Source of the DNA: an uncultured Pygmaiobacter sp.
GTDB taxonomy: Bacteria; Bacillota; Clostridia; Oscillospirales; Ruminococcaceae
Direction: 5' to 3'
NCBI GenBank assembly: GCA_944386485.1
Contig: CALXBG010000112.1
Span: forward strand, 81,320-145,319
DNA: 64,000 nucleotides
The notes beneath the pieces are model-generated. The model was given only the letters and a program-made list of their open reading frames with translations. It was not told where the DNA came from and made no database searches. Made by a program: the position numbers and the translations under genes. Of this stretch, positions 55,561 to 63,454 are shown piece after piece (positions within the stretch are counted from its first letter, which is position 1; every line of letters begins with the position of its first letter).

Positions 55561-56480
55561 ACCTCTTCTTCCTTGCTCCTTTTCAGGATCTCCTCAGCCA
55601 AGTTGGTCAGTTTTTTGATCCGGTGACAGACCCCCGCGCGGCTCAGCGGTGGGTCAAGCAACTGTCCCAGTTCAGCCAATGAATACTCGGGATATTCCTC
55701 TCTCAGCCGCGCCACCTGTTTGAGTTCTTCGGGCAATGTCTCAAAACTCTGGTGCTCTCGCAAAATCTGCACCGCCCGCAGCGCGCTGCCGGAGGCTGCA
55801 ACAATTTTATCGATATTCGCATTCTCGCAATTCGCGATCCGGTTTGCCTTATTCCGCAGCTCCTTATAAACTTTGCGCTCCATAATCTCCAAACTCGCGC
55901 TGGTCGCTCCCATCGCGGTAAGGACGTCTTCCACCTGCTCGCTCGCCTTAAAATAAAGCAACCGCGCCGAGCGCCGCTCGGTTAAACTGGGCTCAAACCC
56001 GCGCTGCCGCAGCTGGTCGGCAAGATCTTCCACCAGCGCATGGCGGGGGCTTGCAAATTCCACGCTGTATTCCCGCTCGGGATTCGCCGCCGTACCACAG
56101 CTCAAGAACGCGGCAGAAAGGAAGTGAAAAAAGCAGCTCTCACAGACAAAGATCGAGGGATCGAGTCTCAATACTTCCTCTCTGCCGGTCAACCCGAAGT
56201 TCAGCAGCAGCATCGAAACTTCATCAGGCTGTTTGACGGCAAACTCATAAATGGTTCGTTCCGCGTGCTGCTTTTGGATGATCTCTCCTCGGATTCCTAA
56301 CCGACGAAACAGCTTTGCCGCTGTCTGGGCCACCAGCGCCCGCTCGGTCTGCAATACCAATCCCTTCTCGTCCAGATACCGCGCAAAACAGCCAAAACCA
56401 TAACACGCCGCACGAACGCAGCAGGCCTTGTGGATATTCTTTTTGCACAGCTCAGTCTTTACCTGGCCTGAAAAGCTCAT
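55557..56480 (-). CDS. whiA: WhiA sporulation/cell-division regulator
   Basis: DNA-binding protein with a homing-endonuclease-like N-terminal domain (SFSGQVKTELCKK) and a C-terminal helix-turn-helix (SLAELGQLLDPPLSRAGVCH). In Bacillus it affects chromosome segregation and division; in actinomycetes, sporulation. The 307-residue length is normal. It follows rapZ by 5 bases. In most Firmicutes yvcK lies between rapZ and whiA; here it is absent. Confidence 0.94.
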   Translation of the reverse strand: MSFSGQVKTELCKKNIHKACCVRAACYGFGCFARYLDEKGLVLQTERALVAQTAAKLFRRLGIRGEIIQKQHAERTIYEFAVKQPDEVSMLLLNFGLTGREEVLRLDPSIFVCESCFFHFLSAAFLSCGTAANPEREYSVEFASPRHALVEDLADQLRQRGFEPSLTERRSARLLYFKASEQVEDVLTAMGATSASLEIMERKVYKELRNKANRIANCENANIDKIVAASGSALRAVQILREHQSFETLPEELKQVARLREEYPEYSLAELGQLLDPPLSRAGVCHRIKKLTNLAEEILKRSKEEEV

Positions 56481-56485
56481 CCGGT

Positions 56486-57349
56486 TTACACATTCCTCTC
56501 CACGTCTCGATGCTGGATCGAGACCCTATATCCCGCCGCGGCGATGAAATGATAGAGATTGCGGGCAAAGGTTACCGAGCGGTGTTTCCCGCCGGTACAA
56601 CCAACCGCAATCAATAGCTGGCTCTTGCCCTCCTTGACATAGAGGGGCAACGAAAATTCCAGCAGCGACTCCATCCGCCGTTCCAGTTCCTTTGACTCCT
56701 CAAATTCCATCACATAATCGTAGACTTCGCTGTCCATCCCAGTCTTGTTCTTGAGCTCGGGTATGTAAAACGGGTTGGGCAAACAGCGAACGTCAAAGAC
56801 GAGATCCGAGTCCTTCGGGATGCCATACTTAAATCCAAAGGAGATCACGGTGATCGCCATTCCCTCCCTGACATCCTCGGTAAACAGGGTTATAATTCTG
56901 TCCCGCAGCTGCGCATTGGAGAGCACCGAGGTGTCGATCTTAAAGTCCGCCTGCTCTGCGATCGGTCTCAGGATCTTACGCTCCCGCCGAATCGCCTCCT
57001 CTGTCGAAATCCGGTTGCGAATGCTCAGCGGATGAGTACGGCGTGTTTCCTTATACCGCCGCTCCAACACCTCATCCCGCGCATCGAGGAACAGACAGCG
57101 GAACGGAACCCCGCTCTTTTTGAGCTGCTCCATCGCTTCCTCCAGCCCACCGTACTCCTCGCCACCGCGAACGTCCATCACAACGGCCAGCTTCTCAATC
57201 TCGCTGCCGTTCTGCATCGAAAACTCAATAAACCGGCACAGCAGGGTCGGCGGCAGGTTGTCAATGCAAAAATAGCCGATATCTTCCAACGCATGAACTG
57301 CCTGCGACTTTCCCGCACCAGAAAGACCGCTTACAATCAACAACCCCAT
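56486..57349 (-). CDS. rapZ: RapZ/YvcJ-family nucleotide-binding protein
   Basis: A 287-residue P-loop protein (Walker A VSGLSGAGKSQAVHAL) with the C-terminal domain of RapZ (FGFKYGIPKDSDLVFDVRCL, VGCTGGKHRSVTFA). YvcJ hydrolyses GTP and affects competence in Bacillus; RapZ of enterobacteria is an RNA adaptor. GGGAGGG precedes the ATG. It lies between murB and whiA. Confidence 0.94.
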   Translation of the reverse strand: MGLLIVSGLSGAGKSQAVHALEDIGYFCIDNLPPTLLCRFIEFSMQNGSEIEKLAVVMDVRGGEEYGGLEEAMEQLKKSGVPFRCLFLDARDEVLERRYKETRRTHPLSIRNRISTEEAIRRERKILRPIAEQADFKIDTSVLSNAQLRDRIITLFTEDVREGMAITVISFGFKYGIPKDSDLVFDVRCLPNPFYIPELKNKTGMDSEVYDYVMEFEESKELERRMESLLEFSLPLYVKEGKSQLLIAVGCTGGKHRSVTFARNLYHFIAAAGYRVSIQHRDVERNV

Positions 57350-57370
57350 TTTTCCGTCCCTCCCGTCAGT

Positions 57371-58279
57371 TCACCGGACAACCCGAATCTCTTTCTCCAG
57401 CCGAATCCCGGTCTTTTCCTCCACAATCCGGGCCACATCGGACGCAACTGCCAATACATCCGCCGCCGTCGCGTTGCCGAGATTCACAACAAAACCGCTG
57501 TGTTTCTCACTTACCGCCGCATCTCCAACCCGGTATCCTTTAAGTCCACACTGCTCAATCAGGGCTGCAGCAAAAGCGCCCTGCGGTCGTTTGAAGGTAC
57601 TGCCGGCGCTCGGTTTATCCAGCGGCTGCTTTGCGGTACGCCGGGACAAAAAGTCCTCCATCCGCGCACGGATCTCCTCCCGCGGAGCGCTGTGCAACGC
57701 AAACCCGGCTGCAAGGATTACACCGCCCTCTTTCTCAAACCGAGAAGTGCGGTAATCGAGGCCCAACTGATCAGCACTCAGCGTGACGATCTCGCCCTCA
57801 CGGGTCAAACAGCGCACCCAGCACACAACATCCTTCATCTCGCCGCCATATGCACCGGCGTTCATGTAGATCGCTCCACCAACCGAGCCCGGGATTCCAT
57901 AGGCAAACTCCAGACCGGACAGCCCTGCCTGCTCTGCTGTTTTGCACAGCTGTGCGAGGGGTGTACCACAGCCCGCACACAGCATCCCTTCTCCCATCTG
58001 CTCCACTCGGTCGAGTCCAGCTCCAGCGAGGATTACTGCGCCGTCGTAGCCTTCATCACAGAATAAAGTATTCGATCCTTTGCCTAGCAGATAAAACCGA
58101 ATGTCCAGCATCCGGCAGAGTTCTACTGTCCGTACCAGTTGCGCCTCCGTTTGAGGCAAACAGAACAGCCGCGCCGGCCCTCCAATCCGAAAGGTGGTAT
58201 GCCGTTTCAGCGGCTCGTATTCCCGCAGCGAAATGCCCTCTTGTGTCAGCCGCTCGATCAGCTGCTCTGTTCCGGTCAT
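57371..58279 (-). CDS. murB: UDP-N-acetylenolpyruvoylglucosamine reductase
   Basis: FAD enzyme that makes UDP-MurNAc for peptidoglycan. The 302-residue protein has the FAD-binding motifs HTTFRIGGPARLF and YGIPGSVGGAIYMNAGAYGG, and the catalytic Ser in AGSTFKRPQGAFAA. Length and the lack of a Tyr loop place it in the short type II group of Firmicutes. GGAGG precedes the ATG at 58279. hprK-murB-rapZ is a frequent clostridial order. Confidence 0.96.
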   Translation of the reverse strand: MTGTEQLIERLTQEGISLREYEPLKRHTTFRIGGPARLFCLPQTEAQLVRTVELCRMLDIRFYLLGKGSNTLFCDEGYDGAVILAGAGLDRVEQMGEGMLCAGCGTPLAQLCKTAEQAGLSGLEFAYGIPGSVGGAIYMNAGAYGGEMKDVVCWVRCLTREGEIVTLSADQLGLDYRTSRFEKEGGVILAAGFALHSAPREEIRARMEDFLSRRTAKQPLDKPSAGSTFKRPQGAFAAALIEQCGLKGYRVGDAAVSEKHSGFVVNLGNATAADVLAVASDVARIVEEKTGIRLEKEIRVVR

Positions 58280-58324
58280 TCTGGTTCCTCCAATGTAAAA
58301 AACTTTTGTGCAGAAAATCACACA

Positions 58325-58345
58325 GCGCATCCCGCCGGGATGCGC
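58325..58345 (-). repeat. Hairpin between hprK and murB
   Basis: Perfect 9-bp stem GCGCATCCC with a 3-base loop in the 100-base gap. No T run follows directly on the minus strand (TGTGTGATTTT), so it may only reduce readthrough or stabilise mRNA. Confidence 0.5.
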
Positions 58346-58379
58346 CGCGCCTGCAGGTAGGGATCTCCGCTATTATAGT

Positions 58380-59309
58380 TTATCCGCTAATGTCGTTTTC
58401 CAGCCCAAGCTTTTCCATCAATTCTTCTGCCGCATTGTAGCCCATGCGTTTTTGCCGGTTGCAGATGGCGGCAGTTTCGAGGATTACCGCAAGGTTCCGG
58501 CCCGGGTGAACCGGAATTACCGTATAAGGCACATCCAGTCCAAGCAATTCGATCGTCTCCGATTCCAGACCGGTGCGGCTATAATTCTTGGTCTTATCCC
58601 AATGTTGCAGTCCAACCACAAGATCGACCCGCTCGGTTGCCTTGACCGCACCAGAACCGAAGACCCGCGCCACATTGATGATGCCAATGCCCCGCAGCTC
58701 GATAAAGTGCCGAATATTCTCCGGCGCCGTTCCGACGATGGTTCGGTTCGAAACCCGCCGCAGTTCGACCGCGTCGTCGGCAATCAGTCGGTGTCCGCGC
58801 TTAACCAGCTCAACTGCGGTCTCGCTCTTACCCACTCCGCTGTCACCGAGGATCAGAATACCTTCACCATAAACCTCGACAAGTACTCCGTGCCGGGTGA
58901 TACGAGGCGCGAGCTCAACTCCAAGAATCGAAATAATGTCCGACATCAAGCGGGACGTGCTCTCTGCCGAAGAGAGTACCGGAACGCCGTATTCCGCCGC
59001 ATACTCCAGCATCGTGTCATAGATATAAAGGCTGCGGGAAATCATCACCGCCACCGGTTTAGTGGAAAAAAGCGCTTTAATCCTCTTACTTCTCTCCTCT
59101 TCGGGTAACCCTTCCAAAAAGGACATTTCAACTTTGCCGCAGATTTGAATTCGTCTGGGATCAAAATATTCGGTATATCCGGCAAGCAGTAGACCAGGCC
59201 GGTTGACGTCCGCAGACTTTACCTTGATCTGCTCAACGTCGCACGGGGTGTAAACAACTTCAAGTCCGAGATCCTTGACCAACTTAGAAAGCTTGACAAA
59301 ATATTCCAT
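58380..59309 (-). CDS. hprK: HPr kinase/phosphorylase
   Basis: Phosphorylates HPr on Ser46 in response to fructose 1,6-bisphosphate, the sensor of carbon catabolite control. The 309-residue protein has the N-terminal MurF-like domain, P-loop LGDSGVGKSETAVEL, the following HRLIADDAVELRR, and the HprK signature IELRGIGIINVARVFG. AGAAGG precedes the ATG at 59309. Its activator metabolite is the product of PfkA, encoded at the other end of this gene string. Confidence 0.97.
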   Translation of the reverse strand: MEYFVKLSKLVKDLGLEVVYTPCDVEQIKVKSADVNRPGLLLAGYTEYFDPRRIQICGKVEMSFLEGLPEEERSKRIKALFSTKPVAVMISRSLYIYDTMLEYAAEYGVPVLSSAESTSRLMSDIISILGVELAPRITRHGVLVEVYGEGILILGDSGVGKSETAVELVKRGHRLIADDAVELRRVSNRTIVGTAPENIRHFIELRGIGIINVARVFGSGAVKATERVDLVVGLQHWDKTKNYSRTGLESETIELLGLDVPYTVIPVHPGRNLAVILETAAICNRQKRMGYNAAEELMEKLGLENDISG

Positions 59310-59394
59310 TTTCACAACCTTCTTTCCGCCACGACGACCCACAGTTTCATAAAGAATTCAAGTGAGTCTTGCAGACAAGTGTCTTGTTGTTTTT

Positions 59395-59424
59395 ATTATA
59401 GTATATCTCCCCCCTTTTGTGCAA
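59395..59424 (-). promoter_or_regulatory. Promoter for hprK operon
   Basis: TATAAT on the minus strand at 59400-59395, with TGCACA (17-base spacer) or TTGCAC (18-base spacer) at -35, four of six. The hprK ATG lies about 85 bases downstream. Confidence 0.55.
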
Positions 59425-59433
59425 CAGAAAGCC

Positions 59434-59461
59434 TTGCAACAAACGTCAGGTTTGATATAAT
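59434..59461 (+). promoter_or_regulatory. Promoter for glycosyltransferase gene
   Basis: TTGCAA, 16-base spacer, TATAAT on the plus strand, 62 bases before the start at 59524 and divergent from the hprK promoter. Confidence 0.6.
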
Positions 59462-59523
59462 TAGTTGACAGCTCTCTGTAAATTTTCTGCTGTACCGGCA
59501 AAAAAATCCTGGGGGAACATGTT

Positions 59524-60699
59524 ATGAAAATTGCGATTTTTACTGAAACCTATTTTCCGTTTATCAGCGGCGTCGTCACCCACATCGAAACGCTGAAGAA
59601 AGGGCTTGAGGCGCAGGGGCACAAGGTTCTGATCGTCACCCTCGATCCCAAGACGAAAGAGCATTACGTTAAAGACGGCATCCTCTACTGCCCGTCGATG
59701 CCCCTCAAAAAAATCTATGGTTATGGTGTTGCCAATCCGGTTAATCTGCGCCGGCTCGCCTTTATCAAGGCATTCAATCCCGATATCATCCATATCCAGA
59801 CCGAATTTACAATGGGCCTGTTCGGCTTATTCTGTGCCAAGCGGTTGAAAAAACCGGTCGTCTATACCCTACACACCATGTACGACGATTACCTGTTCTA
59901 TGTCGCACCGGGCAAGCGGATGCAGAAGCTGGTAAAGCCCGGCGCACATTGGTACTTCCGTCGGATCGCAAAACGTGCAACCGAGATCATCGGTCCCTCG
60001 ACCAAGGTTGTTGAGTTCCTGCGCCGCTGCGGGGTTGAACGCCATGTCAATATCATTCCCAATACCGTTGACCTGAGCGATTTCATGGTGGAAAACGTCG
60101 ATCCGAAGGAGATTGCCGCAACCAAGGAAAAACTCGGTATCCGCCCCGGCGATATTTCACTCTTTTTTGTCGGCCGTTTGGGTAAAGAGAAAAGCCTTGA
60201 CACCCTAATCGACCTCTTCACCGAGAACTTTGCCGGCGAATCCCCGTATAAGCTTTTCATTGTCGGTGACGGACCTGAGGCCGCCGCGTTGCGCCAGCAG
60301 GTCGCACAGCGGAAGATGAAGGACCAAATCCATCTGCTCGGCCGGGTCGATCATGACCTTCTGCCGCCCTATTTCCAGGCCTGCGATCTCTTTGCCACCG
60401 CTTCGCTCTCCGAGATCAATAGCATTTCGATGCTCGAAGCAATGGCCAGCGGCTTGTATGTCGTCCAGCGGCTTGATCCCTATAACCGCGCACAAATCAG
60501 CGAGGGTGTCAATGGAGACATCTTTACAGATAGCAAAGGCTTTGCCAACATCGTTCGCAGCTGGGCAGCCAAGAGTGACGAGGAAAAAATTGCGCTGCGC
60601 CAGACCGTTTCCGACACCACCCGTAGATATGGCGAAGAGGAATTCACCCGCGCGGTGCTCGATGTCTATCACCGTGCTATTCTTGGGTATCGCGAATAA
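59524..60699 (+). CDS. Group 4 glycosyltransferase
   Basis: A 391-residue GT-B enzyme. The N-terminal motif IFTETYFPFISGVVTHI and the E-X7-E motif (SEINSISMLEAM) are those of GT4 retaining transferases. The N-terminus resembles diacylglycerol glucosyltransferases that make membrane glycolipids, so a glycolipid product is plausible but not shown. GGGGGA precedes the ATG. It is monocistronic on the plus strand and faces the exopolysaccharide genes, with a shared terminator. Confidence 0.88.
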   Translation: MKIAIFTETYFPFISGVVTHIETLKKGLEAQGHKVLIVTLDPKTKEHYVKDGILYCPSMPLKKIYGYGVANPVNLRRLAFIKAFNPDIIHIQTEFTMGLFGLFCAKRLKKPVVYTLHTMYDDYLFYVAPGKRMQKLVKPGAHWYFRRIAKRATEIIGPSTKVVEFLRRCGVERHVNIIPNTVDLSDFMVENVDPKEIAATKEKLGIRPGDISLFFVGRLGKEKSLDTLIDLFTENFAGESPYKLFIVGDGPEAAALRQQVAQRKMKDQIHLLGRVDHDLLPPYFQACDLFATASLSEINSISMLEAMASGLYVVQRLDPYNRAQISEGVNGDIFTDSKGFANIVRSWAAKSDEEKIALRQTVSDTTRRYGEEEFTRAVLDVYHRAILGYRE

Positions 60700-60752
60700 G
60701 TATAATCTTTTCCCCTTTTCCTAAATATCAATTTTTAATCTGCAAATACCAC

Positions 60753-60784
60753 AAAGCGGCCACCCGAATTTGAGTAGCCGCTTT
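60753..60784. terminator. Bidirectional hairpin between glycosyltransferase and LCP genes
   Basis: AAAGCGGC/GCCGCTTT stem (8 bp, extendable) around a loop, between two converging genes. T runs are short, so it is moderate. The rest of the 156-base gap is AT-rich without a gene. Confidence 0.65.
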
Positions 60785-60855
60785 AACTTTGGCAAAGTCT
60801 ATTGGTAGATGTTATGTTTTATTGTATCAGATTGACTTCACTTTATGAATAATGC

Positions 60856-61932
60856 TCAATCTGTACCATAAATAAATTCCCGCAAAATCTGTGCGTTTTG
60901 ATTGAAATCAACCGCGAACATTGAGCGGCCGCCCATGCCTATCATACTTCCATAGGTACCCTGGGCGGGAATTGTCATCTGATCTAATGTAATCCCTTGA
61001 TAATTCGGTGCCAGTATCAGCAGAGACCGAATCTCTTTTTCTGTCAGATTAGTCTGAACCAAAGGCAGCACCTCATCCAATAGAGAATTCAACTCCAAAA
61101 GATTCAGATTTTTAGTTTGGTAAACTGCCGCCTGAATCACATTCCGCTGCCGCTCAACGCGATGCCAGTCGCTATCTATATAGCGGCACCGTGCATAGAG
61201 CATGGCCGTAGCTCCATTCAGATGATTAACCCCTGGCGTAACGGTTTGAACCTGGTCTTCAACCCCCATCTCGCGGATATGCCCTGCACCATAAGTGCCT
61301 TCTGGATGGTTTATATAATTCGCCTCTGCCTCTGTCAGATCGATATCTACACCGCCCACACTATCCACCAACTGCATAAAGGTATAGATATTAGCCCTGA
61401 CATAGTGATTAACGTCGATCTTAAAACACTCGCGGATTTCCTGCATCATCAACGCCGCACCGCCATAGTGGAAGGTATGGGTTAACCAATCATACTGCCC
61501 CTGATAAGAACCCGATAAAATAGGAACGCCCATACCACGCTCAAAGCTGACCAGCTTCACTTCCATCGTTTTCTTGTTGATTGATACCAACATGCAGGTA
61601 TCGCCGCGGGCATTATTACTAAACTCCTTAGTCCGGTCATCGGACCCGATCAAAAGAACATTGAACACATCTTCGCTGCCGAATATCTCTCCCTCAGCCT
61701 CAACAGCATCCATCTCTTCAAGGCCCGCCATCTGTTGCTCCATCGCAGCAGATTCAGCTAAAAGCTCCTCATCATTCTCATTGATGCTGCCTTCAGAAGA
61801 CAGCGTCCCATCGCTATACTGCAGCAAAGAAATTTTTGAGTAATAGTACCCAATAGCAAGCGCACCTACTAGCAGGATTAGTGCTAAGATACTAATCAGC
61901 ACAATACGGCCCGTATGTCTCTTTTTCCCCAA
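60856..61932 (-). CDS. LytR-CpsA-Psr family cell-wall polymer ligase
   Basis: LCP proteins transfer undecaprenyl-linked glycopolymers to peptidoglycan. The 358-residue protein has a short cytoplasmic N-terminus, one membrane helix (about 9-28), a low-complexity acidic stretch (about 45-80) and the LCP domain with LLIGSDDRTKE, ARGDTCMLVSI and the Arg-rich ARCRYIDSDWHRVERQRN. The usual SxPRD-type motif reads SFERGMG: Arg kept, Asp replaced by Gly. The TTG start at 61932 has GAGAGGA 8 bases upstream. Last gene of the exopolysaccharide unit. Confidence 0.9.
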   Translation of the reverse strand: MGKKRHTGRIVLISILALILLVGALAIGYYYSKISLLQYSDGTLSSEGSINENDEELLAESAAMEQQMAGLEEMDAVEAEGEIFGSEDVFNVLLIGSDDRTKEFSNNARGDTCMLVSINKKTMEVKLVSFERGMGVPILSGSYQGQYDWLTHTFHYGGAALMMQEIRECFKIDVNHYVRANIYTFMQLVDSVGGVDIDLTEAEANYINHPEGTYGAGHIREMGVEDQVQTVTPGVNHLNGATAMLYARCRYIDSDWHRVERQRNVIQAAVYQTKNLNLLELNSLLDEVLPLVQTNLTEKEIRSLLILAPNYQGITLDQMTIPAQGTYGSMIGMGGRSMFAVDFNQNAQILREFIYGTD

Positions 61933-61960
61933 TCCACTCGTCCTCTCTAAAAGTACTTCC

Positions 61961-62716
61961 TCACATCCAATGCCCTAAGATCTGCCGCATCGGCTGGGGA
62001 ACCGGCCGACTGGGCTGTCCACCCTTGAACAGCGTATTTGCATTTTTGATCAGCTGCCGCATGGCGTTTTCCCCACACTTTTTATTTACCAATGACATAG
62101 CCGCTCCAAGTTTTGGCGGTCGCTTAGTCGGAGAATGGGTATCCGTTCCAAGCACATCAATCATTCCACGTCGAATCATTCGTAAAAACAATTTTTGGTG
62201 TTTTTTATGCATAACCAGACTCGTAGCATTCATCTGAGTGTATGCTCCTGCCTCGATCAGGTCGCACAATAGATTAGGGTCTTCGCGCACAAAAACATAT
62301 CGTTCGACATGGGCGATCAAAGGCACAATCCCTCTTCGTGTCAGCTGATACAGTACATCCGCCGCCTCTGTGGGATAATAGGCAGGATGAAATTCAATCA
62401 GCAACAACTGTGTCCCGGTCAAGCAAAGCGGCTTAACATCAGTCTCTGCTAACTGAGAAGAATAAAAAACTTCTGCCCCCAACTTCATCCGCTGAACAAG
62501 CCCTGATTTCTGAAAGACAAGCCCCAATTCCCGTGCTGCATTGTTCCTCTTTTGCAGAAATTCCTGCATGCTCTGTTTTTCAAAATTGAAGTGCGGCGTT
62601 AAAGCAATCTGAGTCACCTTGTCTTCATACTGTCGCCGTAAAAGATCAAGGCTCATCTCTACGCTTTTTGAGCCGTCATCCACCCCGGGCAAAATGTGGC
62701 TGTGCAAATCTGTCAT
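61961..62716 (-). CDS. CpsB/YwqE-type tyrosine-protein phosphatase (PHP fold)
   Basis: Metal-dependent phosphatase that dephosphorylates the CpsD tyrosine kinase. The 251-residue protein has the PHP motifs TDLHSHILPGVDDGS, IALTPHFNF and VLGTDTHSPTKRPP. The ATG at 62716 lies just after the kinase stop, with GAAGAAGA as ribosome-binding site. Kinase and phosphatase neighbours together regulate polysaccharide chain assembly. Confidence 0.93.
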   Translation of the reverse strand: MTDLHSHILPGVDDGSKSVEMSLDLLRRQYEDKVTQIALTPHFNFEKQSMQEFLQKRNNAARELGLVFQKSGLVQRMKLGAEVFYSSQLAETDVKPLCLTGTQLLLIEFHPAYYPTEAADVLYQLTRRGIVPLIAHVERYVFVREDPNLLCDLIEAGAYTQMNATSLVMHKKHQKLFLRMIRRGMIDVLGTDTHSPTKRPPKLGAAMSLVNKKCGENAMRQLIKNANTLFKGGQPSRPVPQPMRQILGHWM

Positions 62717-62718
62717 AG

Positions 62719-63438
62719 TCAATCTTCTTCGTAATCGTAATCGTAATTATAGCTATAATAGTAGCCGCTTTCCTTATCAACTGCTTTGGTATCAAAATCA
62801 TTGAGCACAGCGCCCAAAATATTCGCATGCACCGTGTCTAGATTTCTCTTGGCCAACTCTACCTCATCAAAGGTCGCATGGTTTTGCCGAATGACCAAAA
62901 TAACGCCATCCGCATACTGGCTCAATACAGCGGCATCCGTCACAACGGAAACAGGAGGAGTATCAAAAATAATATAATCGTAGTGTTTTTCCAATTCTTC
63001 TACCATTGTCTTCATCCGCGCCGAACCAAGCAGCTCCGCAGGATTCGGCGGAATTGCGTCCGCAATAATAATATGCAGATTCAGCGACTTCATATTGAGA
63101 ATCGCGTCAGTCAACGCTCCGCCAGACAGAACATGGGTCAGTCCTTTGTAGGAGGTCTTATCCAGTTTTAGATACCGGTGCAGGGCAGGCTTACGAAGGT
63201 CACAGTCAATGAGTAATACCTTGCTGCCTGCTTCTGCCAACGATACCGCCAGATTGATTGAAACGCTGCTTTTACCTTCCCCTGGAATCGCACTAGTCAT
63301 AATGATCTTCTTGCACGACTTCCCCATCGCCAAAAACTTAAGGTTAGTCCGCAGGCTTTTGAATGCCTCCTGATACTGAAAAGGAGTATCTCTGCCCACC
63401 AACATGAATTTACGGGCAATGTGCTTTTCTCGTTTCAT
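62719..63438 (-). CDS. CpsD/CapB-type bacterial tyrosine kinase
   Basis: BY-kinase cytoplasmic subunit. The 239-residue protein has Walker A IPGEGKSSVSINLA, Walker A' LLIDCDLRKP, Walker B YIIFDTPPV, and a C-terminal autophosphorylation cluster SGYYYSYNYDYDYEED with seven Tyr. The N-terminal EAFKSLRTNL motif suits oligomer formation. AAGGAGG precedes the ATG. The Wzz-like activator is the gene just upstream. Confidence 0.95.
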   Translation of the reverse strand: MKREKHIARKFMLVGRDTPFQYQEAFKSLRTNLKFLAMGKSCKKIIMTSAIPGEGKSSVSINLAVSLAEAGSKVLLIDCDLRKPALHRYLKLDKTSYKGLTHVLSGGALTDAILNMKSLNLHIIIADAIPPNPAELLGSARMKTMVEELEKHYDYIIFDTPPVSVVTDAAVLSQYADGVILVIRQNHATFDEVELAKRNLDTVHANILGAVLNDFDTKAVDKESGYYYSYNYDYDYEED

Positions 63439-63454
63439 TCTTCTATTGCCCTCC

